Below are positions 19,183 through 28,774 of a stretch of 64,000 bases of DNA, one piece after another. Under the pieces are notes generated by a model. That model was not told where the DNA came from, made no database searches, and saw only the letters and a list, made by a program, of their open reading frames with translations. The position numbers were made by a program, and so were the translations under genes. Position 1 is the stretch's first letter. Every line of letters begins with the position of its first letter. The stretch is from Pseudomonas fluorescens Q2-87 (GTDB lineage: Bacteria > Pseudomonadota > Gammaproteobacteria > Pseudomonadales > Pseudomonadaceae), in assembly GCF_000281895.1 (NCBI RefSeq), contig NZ_CM001558.1:1058556-1122555 (forward strand), read 5' to 3'.

Positions 19183-19962
19183 TTATTCAGGGGCGTGGTC
19201 GCGCAGGAATACGAATTTGTCCGGGCTCGACTGTTGGGCGTTGAAGCGGTAGCCCTGTATGTCGAATTGCTTGAGTTGTGCAGGATCATTGATGCGTTCC
19301 TGGATCACGAAGCGACTCATCAGGCCGCGGGCTTTCTTGGCATAAAAACTGATGATCTTGTGCTGGCCGTTCTTCAGGTCCCTGAATTCGGTATCGATGA
19401 CGCGCGCTTTAAGTGCGCTGCGCTTGACTGCCGAGAAATATTCATTGGAAGCCAGGTTCAACAGCATGTCATCGCCCTGGTCGGCCAGGGCTTCGTTCAG
19501 CCATTCGCTGATCCGGGTGCCCCAGAACGCATAGAGGTCCTTGCCGCGGGCGTTGGCCAGCTTCGTGCCCATTTCCAGGCGATAGGGCTGCATCAAATCC
19601 AGCGGGCGCAGCAAGCCGTAAAGACCCGACAGCATGCGCAGATGCTGCTGGGCGTAATCGAAGTCGGCTTCGCCAAAGCTTTGCGCGTCCAGGCCGGTAT
19701 ACACGTCACCTTTGAAAGCCAGCAGCGCCTGCTTGGCGTTCGCGGGGGTAAAGGCTGGCGTCCAGCTGCCGAACCGCGCGGCATTGAGGCCGCCGATCTT
19801 GTCGGAGACGTGCATCAGTTCGCTGATTTGCGCCGGCGAAAGTTCACGCAGCTGTTCGATCAGCTCCTGGGAGTGATCCAGGTACTGCGGCTGGGTAAAA
19901 CGCTCGGTGGCCGGCGGTGTTTCGTAGTCGAGGGTCTTGGCGGGGGAAATCACCATCAGCAT
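19183..19962 (-). CDS. yaaA: peroxide stress protein YaaA
   Basis: A 259-residue member of the YaaA/UPF0246 (DUF328) family, which limits free iron and DNA damage during hydrogen peroxide stress. Family landmarks are the N-terminal [16 protein letters not shown], the [13 protein letters not shown] stretch, LYAFWGTRI, and SFYAKKARG near the C terminus. A GC hairpin (19150-19166, CCCCC/GGGGG arms) lies just after the stop and may be a weak terminator without a T tract. It is monocistronic here. Confidence 0.93.
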   Translation of the reverse strand: MLMVISPAKTLDYETPPATERFTQPQYLDHSQELIEQLRELSPAQISELMHVSDKIGGLNAARFGSWTPAFTPANAKQALLAFKGDVYTGLDAQSFGEADFDYAQQHLRMLSGLYGLLRPLDLMQPYRLEMGTKLANARGKDLYAFWGTRISEWLNEALADQGDDMLLNLASNEYFSAVKRSALKARVIDTEFRDLKNGQHKIISFYAKKARGLMSRFVIQERINDPAQLKQFDIQGYRFNAQQSSPDKFVFLRDHAPE

Positions 19963-20066
19963 GCAATCGTCTCCTTCAAAGGTGCGGCGATTCTAGGGGG
20001 TTGTCCGGGTGGACTCCAGCTATTGGGGTGATAGGTGATGGGTGGTGAGTAATGGTGGGGGCTTTC

Positions 20067-20160
20067 GTGGCGAGGGAGCTTGCTCCCGCTCGAGCGCGAA
20101 GCGGTCGCCAGCTATCTTGGGGCTGCTTCGCAACCCAGCGGGAGCAAGCTCCCTCGCCAC
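20067..20160. repeat. REPIN, family B
   Basis: Inverted GTGGCGAGGGAGCTTGCTCC copies with a linker of about 45 bp lie in the divergent region between yaaA and the polysaccharide deacetylase gene. Confidence 0.85.
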
Positions 20161-20230
20161 GCAAGCTGCAAAATGAGTTCGCCAGGATCAGCTATGATGC
20201 CGCGCAAGTTTCGTTATGGAGACATCCCTT

Positions 20231-21355
20231 TTGCGCATTGCCCTAATGTTATCGGCTTGGCTGTTGAGCCTCGCAGCCATGGCCGCGCCCAACGACGTCG
20301 CGACCCTGGACCGCAGCACCTGGCCGGAGCAATTGAGCAATCCGACCCTGTTCGATGTGGCCTCGCGGGCCGAAATCCTGATGTTCGCCCGGGTCCTGCT
20401 GGACACCGACGCCATGGATGAAATTGCGCTCAAGCAGTACCTGGGGCTGCGCACGGTCAATATGCCCGCAGTCGAGGCGTTGCGTGCGCGGTTGTGGCAG
20501 CGGTTGCTTGCCAATTACAACTTCGCCCAGCAGAGCTGCGACCAGGACGCTTCCTTCTGTTACCTGGTCGAGAACATGGCGACCCTGCGTGAAGAAGCGC
20601 GCCGGTTTCACCTCGATGAAGACTCCTACTACTTCAAGTGGGCCGGGCCAAGCCAGATCTTCCATACCCAATACCGGGACGAATTGTTGCGCAAAGCCGC
20701 GCTTTTTCCCCAGACCAGCAGCGAAATCGAACGTTTCGGCGATTACGAACGCAACGGCGCGGACATGCACGACCGACTGTTCCTGCTCACGTTTGACAGC
20801 GGTGCCAACGTTGCGCCGGATAACACCCCGTGGCTGACCGAATATCTGCGCAAGTCGAACATGAACGGCACGTTCTTCGTGCTGGGCAAGGACATCCAGG
20901 CACGGCTGGCGGAGCGCTCTGTCAACAGCTTGCAGGCGCTCTACTCGGGACAATGCGTGGGTGTGCAGGGGTGGGAGTTCCGTTCCCACAGCCACTGGCA
21001 GGACTGGCAGGACTCGGTGCGACGCAGTGTCGAGATGGTCAAGGGCAAGCTGCCTGAGAACTACGTACCGCTGTTCCGTCCGCCCCAAGGCCAGCGTCGT
21101 GGCGATGCCGAATCGTTCTTCAGGCAACAAGGCCTGCAAGTGGCGCTATGGGACATCGATCCACAGGACGGCAACGGTCGGCTCAAGCCCGAGCAGAGCG
21201 CCCAGCGCACGCTGACGCTGATGCTGCTGTGGCGTCACGGGGTGATCAACTTCAATGCCAAGCAGGATGGGGTGAAAACGGCGATGCCCTGGCTCATCAC
21301 GCAGACGGCGCAAAGCGGGATCGGATGGGCGGACTGCCAGGAAGCGTTTCGCTGA
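20231..21355 (+). CDS. polysaccharide deacetylase-like (NodB fold) exported protein
   Basis: A protein of about 374 residues with a signal peptide (core LMLSAWLLSLAAMAAP). A carbohydrate esterase 4-like domain lies in the second half: LLTFDSG (motif 1), FRSHSHWQ (motif 2 position), LFRPPQGQRR (motif 3). In active enzymes motif 1 is TFDDG and motif 2 is HxxxH; here the second Asp is Ser and the second His is displaced, so metal binding is doubtful. I choose the TTG at 20231 because GGAG lies 9 bp upstream; the ATG at 20216 adds five residues and has no clear ribosome site. Located far from any exopolysaccharide gene except the alginate operon. Confidence 0.8.
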   Translation: MRIALMLSAWLLSLAAMAAPNDVATLDRSTWPEQLSNPTLFDVASRAEILMFARVLLDTDAMDEIALKQYLGLRTVNMPAVEALRARLWQRLLANYNFAQQSCDQDASFCYLVENMATLREEARRFHLDEDSYYFKWAGPSQIFHTQYRDELLRKAALFPQTSSEIERFGDYERNGADMHDRLFLLTFDSGANVAPDNTPWLTEYLRKSNMNGTFFVLGKDIQARLAERSVNSLQALYSGQCVGVQGWEFRSHSHWQDWQDSVRRSVEMVKGKLPENYVPLFRPPQGQRRGDAESFFRQQGLQVALWDIDPQDGNGRLKPEQSAQRTLTLMLLWRHGVINFNAKQDGVKTAMPWLITQTAQSGIGWADCQEAFR

Positions 21356-21691
21356 AGCCATGAAAGGCCCGGAAACATTGGGGGGAGTGGAAATTTCGGC
21401 GCACATTCATGACAACCGGACTTCCGACTTTAACGGTGCGATGGCGGTACGCCAAGGGTTATTCGTCACTCTGAAAAATAAACTTCAAAAAAGCGTCAAA
21501 GTGCTTTTTCCTGTCATGGGTTTTGGAGTATCAAGAAGCCAGACCGCCGAAACCTGCAACACAGGTGGCGTCTTCCAAGACCCAGGTTGTGTGCAGTTCA
21601 CCTGAATCCTCGCGGGTGAATTCGGTGGCTACTTCGAGGCGCAGCACTGTCACGGTATTGCGTCGAATGGCCCCCACATAGGTGACCGAGT
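21356..21691. other. non-coding gap before phoH
   Basis: 336 bp without a supportable gene. It holds short dyads (ACCTG-CAACA-CAGGT at 21552-21566; TTCACC/GGTGAA at 21597-21620) that could be regulator sites for the PhoH gene. No convincing promoter hexamers or terminator were found. Confidence 0.5.
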
Positions 21692-23086
21692 ATGGATGAC
21701 CACGGACGTAGCCCTTCCTCCAACCAGCCAATCCTCTATGTACTCGATACCAACGTATTGATCCACGATCCAAACGCGCTCCTGAACTTCGAAGAACACC
21801 ACGTTGCCATCCCGATGACTGTCCTTGAGGAACTCGACAAACTCAAGAGCGGCCACCACAGCGTTGCGGCCGAATGCCGGCAGGCGATCCGCCTGATCGA
21901 CAAGACCCTCGGCGATGCCTCCCCGGAAGACGTTGAGCTCGGCGTGCCGATCCAGCGCGGCAAAAGCGGCCCCAAGGGTCTGCTCTCGATCTTGATGAGC
22001 AAGCGCACCGAACCCAACCTGGTGCTGCCTGAACACTTGAACGACAACATCATCATCAACCAGTTGATCGACCTGCACGCGCGCAACAAGGACCAAGCCG
22101 TGGTGCTGGTGACCAAAGACATCAACATGCGCCTCAAGGCCCGCGCCTGCGGGATCGCGGCGGAGGACTACAGCACCGACCAGTTGGTCGACGACGTCTC
22201 GCTGCTGCCCAACGGCTACCACAACATGACCGGCTCCTTCTGGGACCGTGTAAGCAAGGTCGAAACCCGCCAGGACCACGGCCGTACCTGGCACCAGGTG
22301 CAACTGATCGACAACCTGCCGGCGGTGCACATCAACGAATTCATCATCGACGAACAAGGATTCGTCGGCTGGATCAAGGAAATCCATGTCGACAAACTGC
22401 TGATACTCGACCTGCATCAAGAGCCCCTGCTGCACCAGGAGGCCTGGGGCCTTAAGCCGCGTGACATCTATCAGAGCCTGGCCCTGTTCGCCTTGCTCGA
22501 CCCGGACATTCACCTGGTCAACCTGTCCGGCGCCGCCGGTTCCGGCAAGACCATCCTGGCCCTGGCCGCCGCCATTGAGCAGACCATGGTCAGCAAACGC
22601 TACCGGCGCATTATCGCCACCCGCAGCGTGCAGGGCCTCGACCAGGAAATCGGTTTCCTGCCCGGCACCGAAGCGGAGAAAATGGAGCCTTGGCTGGGCG
22701 CCATCACCGACAACCTCGAAGCCTTGCACATGGATGACGAAAGCACCCATGGCAGCGTTGACTACATCCTCAGCAAAGTGCCGTTGCAGTTCAAATCCCT
22801 CAACTACATCCGGGGGCGCAGCTTCCAGCAGAGCCTGATCCTGATCGACGAATGCCAGAACCTGACCCCTCACCAGATGAAAACCATCATCACCCGTGCC
22901 GGTGCCGGTTCCAAAGTGGTGTGCCTGGGTAACCTGGCGCAGATCGATACCCCTTACCTGTCCGCGACCAGCTCCGGGCTGACCTACCTGACCGAACGTT
23001 TCAAGGACTTCCCCAACGGGGTGCACATCACCCTGCAGGGCGTGCCGCGCTCGATCCTTGCCGAATACGCTGAATCGCACCTGTAA
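21692..23086 (+). CDS. PIN domain-PhoH family ATPase
   Basis: A 464-residue fusion of an N-terminal PIN nuclease-like domain (VLDTNVLIHDPN at residues 17-28, acidic site residues) and a C-terminal PhoH ATPase/helicase domain with Walker A GAAGSGKT near residue 280 and Walker B LILIDECQN. PhoH2-type proteins of this kind are RNA helicase/ribonucleases, though their cellular role in pseudomonads is not settled. The start ATG has AGGTGA six bases upstream. It is followed by its own terminator. Confidence 0.93.
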   Translation: MDDHGRSPSSNQPILYVLDTNVLIHDPNALLNFEEHHVAIPMTVLEELDKLKSGHHSVAAECRQAIRLIDKTLGDASPEDVELGVPIQRGKSGPKGLLSILMSKRTEPNLVLPEHLNDNIIINQLIDLHARNKDQAVVLVTKDINMRLKARACGIAAEDYSTDQLVDDVSLLPNGYHNMTGSFWDRVSKVETRQDHGRTWHQVQLIDNLPAVHINEFIIDEQGFVGWIKEIHVDKLLILDLHQEPLLHQEAWGLKPRDIYQSLALFALLDPDIHLVNLSGAAGSGKTILALAAAIEQTMVSKRYRRIIATRSVQGLDQEIGFLPGTEAEKMEPWLGAITDNLEALHMDDESTHGSVDYILSKVPLQFKSLNYIRGRSFQQSLILIDECQNLTPHQMKTIITRAGAGSKVVCLGNLAQIDTPYLSATSSGLTYLTERFKDFPNGVHITLQGVPRSILAEYAESHL

Positions 23087-23096
23087 CTCCAGCCAA

Positions 23097-23128
23097 ACCG
23101 GGCGACTTCAGCGTCGCCCGGTTTTTTT
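23097..23128 (+). terminator. Rho-independent terminator after phoH
   Basis: A CCGGGCGAC / GTCGCCCGG stem with a 6-nt loop is followed by seven T residues, 11 bp after the phoH stop. Confidence 0.9.
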
Positions 23129-23148
23129 GCGCCCGATAAGCAGGCTCT

Positions 23149-23235
23149 GTGGGAGCGGGCTTGCTCGCGAAGGCGGTGTAACAGCTATAAATAGGCTGTC
23201 TGACACTCCGCTTTCGCGAGCAAGCCCGCTCCCAC
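23149..23235. repeat. REPIN, family A
   Basis: Two inverted family A REPs lie between the phoH terminator and moaC. The linker resembles the one at 43906-43993 (shared AAATAGGCT). Confidence 0.85.
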
Positions 23236-23346
23236 AAGGGTTCTGCAATGATTGGATAGATGCGGACCGCCACCGGTGCGACAATCAGTCCTGCCGGAAT
23301 CTGACCCACAGGTTTACAATCGACGCTCCCGATCAGGAGTAACCCT

Positions 23347-23820
23347 GTGCTGACTCATCTCGATTCCCAAGGTCGCGCCAACATGGTCGACGTGACCGAC
23401 AAGGCCGTGACGTTCCGTGAGGCTACGGCCGAAGCTTTTGTGCGCATGTTGCCCGACACGCTGCAGATGATCGTCAGCGGTGGTCACCCCAAGGGCGATG
23501 TCTTCGCCGTCGCACGCATCGCCGGCATCCAGGCCGCGAAGAAAACCAGCGACCTGATTCCACTCTGTCATCCGTTGATGCTGACCAGCGTCAAGGTCGA
23601 GCTTACCGCTGAAGGGGAGGACCGGGTGCGTATCGTGGCCCGGTGCAAACTGTCCGGGCAGACCGGGGTGGAAATGGAAGCGCTGACCGCTGCCAGCGTT
23701 GCCGCGCTGACCATCTATGACATGTGCAAGGCCGTGGATCGGGGCATGATCATCGAAGGCGTGCGGGTATTGGAAAAGCTCGGCGGTAAAAGTGGCCACT
23801 TCCAGGCGGAGGCCCAATGA
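23347..23820 (+). CDS. moaC: cyclic pyranopterin monophosphate synthase MoaC
   Basis: 157 residues. It acts after MoaA to form cyclic pyranopterin monophosphate, the first stable intermediate of molybdenum cofactor synthesis. Signatures are [18 protein letters not shown] and the catalytic-region motif [11 protein letters not shown]. The start is GTG. The stop overlaps the moaD start by 4 bp, so moaC-moaD-moaE form an operon. moaA and moaB are not in the window. Confidence 0.96.
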   Translation: MLTHLDSQGRANMVDVTDKAVTFREATAEAFVRMLPDTLQMIVSGGHPKGDVFAVARIAGIQAAKKTSDLIPLCHPLMLTSVKVELTAEGEDRVRIVARCKLSGQTGVEMEALTAASVAALTIYDMCKAVDRGMIIEGVRVLEKLGGKSGHFQAEAQ

Positions 23821-24059
23821 ACATCACGGTGAAGTTTTTCGCTCGATATCGCGAGGCCTTGGGCGTGGACTCGGTAAAGGTAGAGGGCGATTTCGCCACG
23901 GTCGACGACGTGCGCGCGCTGCTCGCCCAGCGCGACGGTGCCGAGGTGCTGAGCGAGCAAAACCTGATGTGCGCGCGTAACGAAGATTTGTGCCAGCTCG
24001 ATGAGCCGCTGGCGGACGGCGACGAAGTCGCATTCTTTCCCACCGTCACCGGAGGCTGA
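23817..24059 (+). CDS. moaD: molybdopterin synthase sulfur carrier subunit MoaD
   Basis: An 80-residue ubiquitin-like small subunit of molybdopterin synthase. The C-terminal Gly-Gly needed for adenylation and thiocarboxylation is present (PTVTGG). It is translationally coupled to moaC upstream, with moaE 3 bp downstream. Confidence 0.96.
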   Translation: MNITVKFFARYREALGVDSVKVEGDFATVDDVRALLAQRDGAEVLSEQNLMCARNEDLCQLDEPLADGDEVAFFPTVTGG

Positions 24060-24062
24060 GCC

Positions 24063-24512
24063 ATGGCGATTCGTGTGCAGGCCGATCCGTTCGACCCGGG
24101 CGCTGAAGTCAATGCGATGCACGCAGCCAACGTCGGCGTCGGGGCGGTGGTGAGTTTTGTCGGTTACGTGCGCGACTTCAATGACGGCCTCGACGTGTCC
24201 GGAATGTTCCTGGAGCATTACCCGGGCATGACCGAAAAGGCCTTGGGCAAGATCGCCACCGAGGCCGAGCAGCGCTGGCCGTTGCTCAAGCTGGAAGTGC
24301 TGCACCGCATCGGCGCCCTGGAACCGGGCGAGCCGATTGTTTTCGTGGCAGCCGCCAGTGCCCATCGCCAGGCAGCGTTCGATGCCTGCGCCTTTGTCAT
24401 GGATTACCTCAAGACTCGCGCGCCGTTCTGGAAGAAGGAAAACACAATCGACGGCCCGCGTTGGGTCGAAGGGCGCGACAGTGATCATGCGGCGGCGGAT
24501 CGCTGGAAGTAG
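24063..24512 (+). CDS. moaE: molybdopterin synthase catalytic subunit MoaE
   Basis: The 149-residue large subunit that inserts two sulfurs into cyclic pyranopterin monophosphate. It shows VGAVVSFVGYVRDFN, FLEHYPGMTEKAL, and the active-site Lys region MDYLKTRAPFWKKE. Last gene of the moaCDE operon; a REP pair lies 39 bp downstream. Confidence 0.96.
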   Translation: MAIRVQADPFDPGAEVNAMHAANVGVGAVVSFVGYVRDFNDGLDVSGMFLEHYPGMTEKALGKIATEAEQRWPLLKLEVLHRIGALEPGEPIVFVAAASAHRQAAFDACAFVMDYLKTRAPFWKKENTIDGPRWVEGRDSDHAAADRWK

Positions 24513-24550
24513 TAGATACCCTGCAGTTCTTCATTGATTGTTATGCCGCC

Positions 24551-24643
24551 TTCGCGAGCAAGCCCGCTCCCACATTGGATGGATGTCGTACACAGTATTT
24601 GTATTCGACGCAGTTTCCTTGTGGGAGCGGGCTTGCTCGCGAA
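24551..24643. repeat. outward-facing REP pair, family A
   Basis: Two family A REPs in the reverse arrangement (TTCGCGAGCAAGCCCGCTCC first, its complement second), with a 47-bp linker starting CACATTGGAT. Its linker and layout match the pair at 25571-25663, unlike the other REPINs in the window. Confidence 0.85.
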
Positions 24644-24695
24644 GAGGCCACCAGCCTCCCATCACTTTCTCCTGGTCCCCAATTGACGGTGTGTA

Positions 24696-24725
24696 CATTA
24701 AAGTCCAGTATGGATTTATAAGTAC
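24696..24725 (+). promoter_or_regulatory. candidate DauR operator before the binding-protein gene
   Basis: The dyad GTCCAGTATGGAT lies in an AT-rich setting with flanking TGTAC/AGTACA arms, about 60 bp before the gene start. The core GTCCA-N-TATGGA is shared with the site upstream of dauB (28672-28705), so one regulator, most simply DauR, probably controls both promoters. Confidence 0.5.
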
Positions 24726-24784
24726 AAAACACCGCTGTGCCTACTTTCTCTGCCAAACCAACAACAACCCGCGAGAGATCGATC

Positions 24785-25561
24785 ATGAAGAAGCTTCCCC
24801 TCATCACCGGCCTGGCCTTGAGCCTGTTGGCCTCCGGCAGCCTGTTCGCCGCTGAAAAAAATCTGCGCATCGGCATCGAAGCGGCTTATCCGCCGTTTGC
24901 GTCCAAGACTTCAGAAGGGAAGATCGAAGGGTTCGACTACGACATCGGCAACGCTCTCTGCGCGCAGATGAAGGTCAAGTGCGAGTGGATCGAAGGCGAG
25001 TTCGACGGGCTGATTCCGGCGCTGAAAGTGAAGAAGATCGACATGGCGCTGTCGTCCATGACCATCACCGAAGAGCGCAAGAAATCGGTGGATTTCACCC
25101 ACAAGTATTACTTCACCTCGTCGCGGTTGGTCATGAAGGAAGGCGCCGTGGTCGATGACCAATACGCCAGCCTCAAGGGCAAGACCGTGGGTGTGCAACG
25201 TGCTACCACCACCGACCGCTTCGCCACGGAAGTCTTCGAGCCCAACGGCATCACCGTCAAGCGCTACAGCAATAACGAAGAAATCTACATGGACCTGGCG
25301 TCGGGTCGCCTGGACGCGATTTTCGCCGACACCATTCCGCTGGAAGACTTCCTGTCGATGCCACGCGGCAAGGGCTACGCCTTTGTAGGCCCCGAGCTCA
25401 AGGATCCGAAGTACGTCGGTGAAGGCGCCGGTATCGCGGTGCGCAAGGGCAATACCGAACTGGTGGCGGACTTGAACAAGGCCATTGATGGGATTCGGGC
25501 CAGTGGCGAGTATCAGAAAATCCAGGCCAAGTATTTCAAGTCGGACATCTACGGCGACTGA
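24785..25561 (+). CDS. amino-acid ABC transporter substrate-binding protein, dau locus
   Basis: A 258-residue periplasmic binding protein of the lysine/arginine/ornithine (ArgT/HisJ) type. The signal peptide ends at SLFA-A, followed by [13 protein letters not shown] and the family run [20 protein letters not shown]. The ligand is likely D- or L-arginine or lysine, inferred from the opposing dauBAR operon; P. aeruginosa has an equivalent gene beside dauR. No permease or ATPase gene is adjacent, so it must share a transporter encoded elsewhere. The start MKKLPLITG follows GAGAGATC; upstream codons are not family-like. Confidence 0.88.
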   Translation: MKKLPLITGLALSLLASGSLFAAEKNLRIGIEAAYPPFASKTSEGKIEGFDYDIGNALCAQMKVKCEWIEGEFDGLIPALKVKKIDMALSSMTITEERKKSVDFTHKYYFTSSRLVMKEGAVVDDQYASLKGKTVGVQRATTTDRFATEVFEPNGITVKRYSNNEEIYMDLASGRLDAIFADTIPLEDFLSMPRGKGYAFVGPELKDPKYVGEGAGIAVRKGNTELVADLNKAIDGIRASGEYQKIQAKYFKSDIYGD

Positions 25562-25570
25562 AACATCGCC

Positions 25571-25663
25571 TTCGCGAGCAAGCCCGCTCCCACATTGGAT
25601 CTTCGTTGGACATAAATCTTGTGTTCAACGCAAATCCTTTGTGGGAGCGGGCTTGCTCGCGAA
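25571..25663. repeat. outward-facing REP pair, family A (second copy)
   Basis: Same length, orientation and linker start (CACATTGGAT) as 24551-24643. It lies between the convergent binding-protein and dauR genes, where it may serve as a bidirectional transcription block. Confidence 0.85.
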
Positions 25664-25689
25664 GGCGTCAGCAAAGGCAACCCAAGGTC

Positions 25690-26334
25690 TCAGCCCTTCA
25701 ACTCCTTCAACTCCTTCAACTCCTTCAAATGCTTGTACACCGTCGCCCGGCCCATGTTGAGTATATTCGCCACATAGTTGGACGCGCTCTTGCCCTTGAA
25801 AGCGCCTTCGGCATGCAACGCCAGCACCAGCTCGCGTTTGTGGTCGCGGGTCAGCAGGTTCAGGCTCAGCTGGCGCTCGCGCATCCAGGCGTGGAGAAAG
25901 GTATTGATCCGCTCCTGCCAGTCATCGCGAAACAATGAGTCCGGCTGGGGAATCAACTTGCCCGGCGAGAGGAACAGATCCAGCGCGGCCTTGGCATTCT
26001 CGAACAGCGAAATATTCAGGTTGATGCACAGCACCGCCAGCGGATGGCCGTCGGCGTCGCGCAATACGCTGGTGAGGCTGCGAATTTTCTGCCCATCCCA
26101 ATTCAGCTTTTCGTACGGCCCGATATTTCGCTCGCTGACATCCTCGCTGAGCATGTCTTCCAGGGACGAATCGTCGCCGATCTCACGCTTGGACAGGTTA
26201 TTGGCGATGTAATCGACTTTCTGCGTGCGCAGGTCGTGCAGCACCACTTCGGCGTGTGGATAGAAGAGCGTGGCGATGGCGTCGGCGATGGTGTGGAAAT
26301 TATCCAGTGCCGGATCGGGTAGCGGGGCGTTCAT
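25690..26334 (-). CDS. dauR: transcriptional regulator DauR (YheO family)
   Basis: A 214-residue regulator. The N-terminal YheO-like PAS domain (IATLFYPHAEVVLHDL, ICINLNISLF) senses the inducer, and a C-terminal helix-turn-helix (KSASNYVANILNMGRATVYKHL) binds DNA. In P. aeruginosa DauR represses dauBAR and is relieved by D-arginine/D-lysine. The last residues are a KEL repeat encoded by a 9-bp tandem repeat, so the exact C-terminal length may vary between strains. The start is the MNAPLPDPAL codon. Last gene of the dauB-dauA-dauR set, 87 bp after dauA. Confidence 0.9.
   Translation of the reverse strand: MNAPLPDPALDNFHTIADAIATLFYPHAEVVLHDLRTQKVDYIANNLSKREIGDDSSLEDMLSEDVSERNIGPYEKLNWDGQKIRSLTSVLRDADGHPLAVLCINLNISLFENAKAALDLFLSPGKLIPQPDSLFRDDWQERINTFLHAWMRERQLSLNLLTRDHKRELVLALHAEGAFKGKSASNYVANILNMGRATVYKHLKELKELKELKG
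25695..25730. repeat. 9-bp tandem repeat at the 3' end of dauR
   Basis: About four tandem copies of CTTCAACTC encode the KEL-KEL-KEL tail of DauR. Copy number changes by slippage would keep the frame, since the unit is a multiple of three. Confidence 0.8.
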
Positions 26335-26421
26335 GACAGGGCTCCTGGCAGCGTCAGCGCCCCGTGGAACAGGGGCGCGGGGAGTGTGCCGCAATCGAGG
26401 CGATGCGTCACCTGGGTGGGA

Positions 26422-27696
<1,275 letters not shown>

Positions 27697-28650
27697 TCAG
27701 ATTTGCTGGTGCATCCGGTAAAGCGCATTCGCCAGCGCAACGTCTTCCAGCCCCAGGCCGATGGAGCGGAAGAACACGTGGCGGTCATAGTTCGGTCGCG
27801 CGACTCGTTCGCTGAGCAGGTCGGGCAAGTCGCCGACAACGCTCGACGCCTGCCAGCCGAACTGTTCGCCGGCGATCAGCATTTCCCCGGCAGAGCCTGG
27901 CGTGGTCTGGCGATAGCCGCAGAACACGTCCATGTCGCTGAGGCTTTGGGGCGGTACTTCGTGCGCTCGCGGCGCATTGGTGCTGATGGAGGTGATCAGG
28001 GTTGGCTTGCCGAGCGTGCTCGGGTCGAGCACCGCTTTGGCGGACGACGTGCAGAGCATCACCACATCGGCGTCCTTCAAAGCGGCTTGCAGGCTGTCGG
28101 CGATTTGCAGGCGTGGGTCCAGGCCGGTGAGCAACGCCAGTTCCTGTGCCGTTTTGCCTTTCAGGCTGGGCGAATAGAGGCTGATACCTTGCCAATCCCT
28201 CAGGCCCTTGACGTATTGCACGTGCGCCCGCGCTACCGCACCGCTGCCGATGACCGCCAGGCGTCGGGCTTGGAGCGGGGCGAGGGCATCCACGGCAACG
28301 GCGGTGGTGGCGGCGGTGCGAGCGGTCGTCAGTTCGCTGGCATCACACAGCAGCAGCGGCTGGCCAGTCTGCATCGACATCAGCAACGTCCAGGCGGTAA
28401 CCAGCGCACCTTGTTCGCGCACGATGTAGGGCGAGGTCTTGATCCCGTAGACCTGGTCTTCGGCCAGCACGCCCAGATAATTGATGAAGTCCCCGGCGCC
28501 CTGGGGAAATTCCACGAGTTGCTGGGACGGTTGCACCGCTTTCCCGGCGGCGAGGTCGCGAAACAGCTTGCGCAGGGTTTGCGGCACATCGACGTGTCCG
28601 AGCAGTTCTCGGGCCTGGGCTTGGGTCATCACATAGGGCGTGGTGGTCAT
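27697..28650 (-). CDS. dauB: L-arginine-forming dehydrogenase DauB (ornithine cyclodeaminase/mu-crystallin family)
   Basis: A 317-residue NAD(P)H enzyme that reductively aminates 2-ketoarginine, made by DauA, to L-arginine, completing D-to-L conversion. Rossmann motif AVIGSGAVARAHVQYV; substrate-side segment GVLAEDQVYGIKTS. Automatic tools often name it ornithine cyclodeaminase; the dauA and dauR neighbours support the DauB role. It has GGAG five bases before the ATG. First gene of the operon. Confidence 0.92.
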   Translation of the reverse strand: MTTTPYVMTQAQARELLGHVDVPQTLRKLFRDLAAGKAVQPSQQLVEFPQGAGDFINYLGVLAEDQVYGIKTSPYIVREQGALVTAWTLLMSMQTGQPLLLCDASELTTARTAATTAVAVDALAPLQARRLAVIGSGAVARAHVQYVKGLRDWQGISLYSPSLKGKTAQELALLTGLDPRLQIADSLQAALKDADVVMLCTSSAKAVLDPSTLGKPTLITSISTNAPRAHEVPPQSLSDMDVFCGYRQTTPGSAGEMLIAGEQFGWQASSVVGDLPDLLSERVARPNYDRHVFFRSIGLGLEDVALANALYRMHQQI

Positions 28651-28671
28651 GGGGGCTCCGGGTGCTTTTTA

Positions 28672-28705
28672 TAAACTAATTTGTCCATTATGGACTTTTA
28701 GTTTA
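28672..28705. promoter_or_regulatory. candidate DauR operator upstream of dauB
   Basis: A large imperfect dyad with outer arms TAAACTAA / TTAGTTTA and core GTCCATTATGGAC, 22 bp upstream of the dauB start, in the only AT-rich stretch of the region. The core recurs before the binding-protein gene at 24696-24725. Confidence 0.6.
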
Positions 28706-28725
28706 ATCGGGCAATATCCCAGGCG

Positions 28726-28756
28726 AAAAAAAACGCAGCCATTTCGGCTGCGTTTT
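28726..28756 (-). terminator. Rho-independent terminator of rhlB
   Basis: On the minus strand AAAACGCAGCC-GAAAT-GGCTGCGTTTT continues into eight Ts, 19 bp after the rhlB stop. It insulates dauB from rhlB. Confidence 0.93.
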
Positions 28757-28774
28757 CAGGATCGGCGATAGCGA

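Noticed and set aside
27697..28650. Ornithine cyclodeaminase (proline synthesis) as the product
   Set aside because: The protein is in that family, but its dauA and dauR neighbours and close match to P. aeruginosa DauB favour the 2-ketoarginine reductive amination role.
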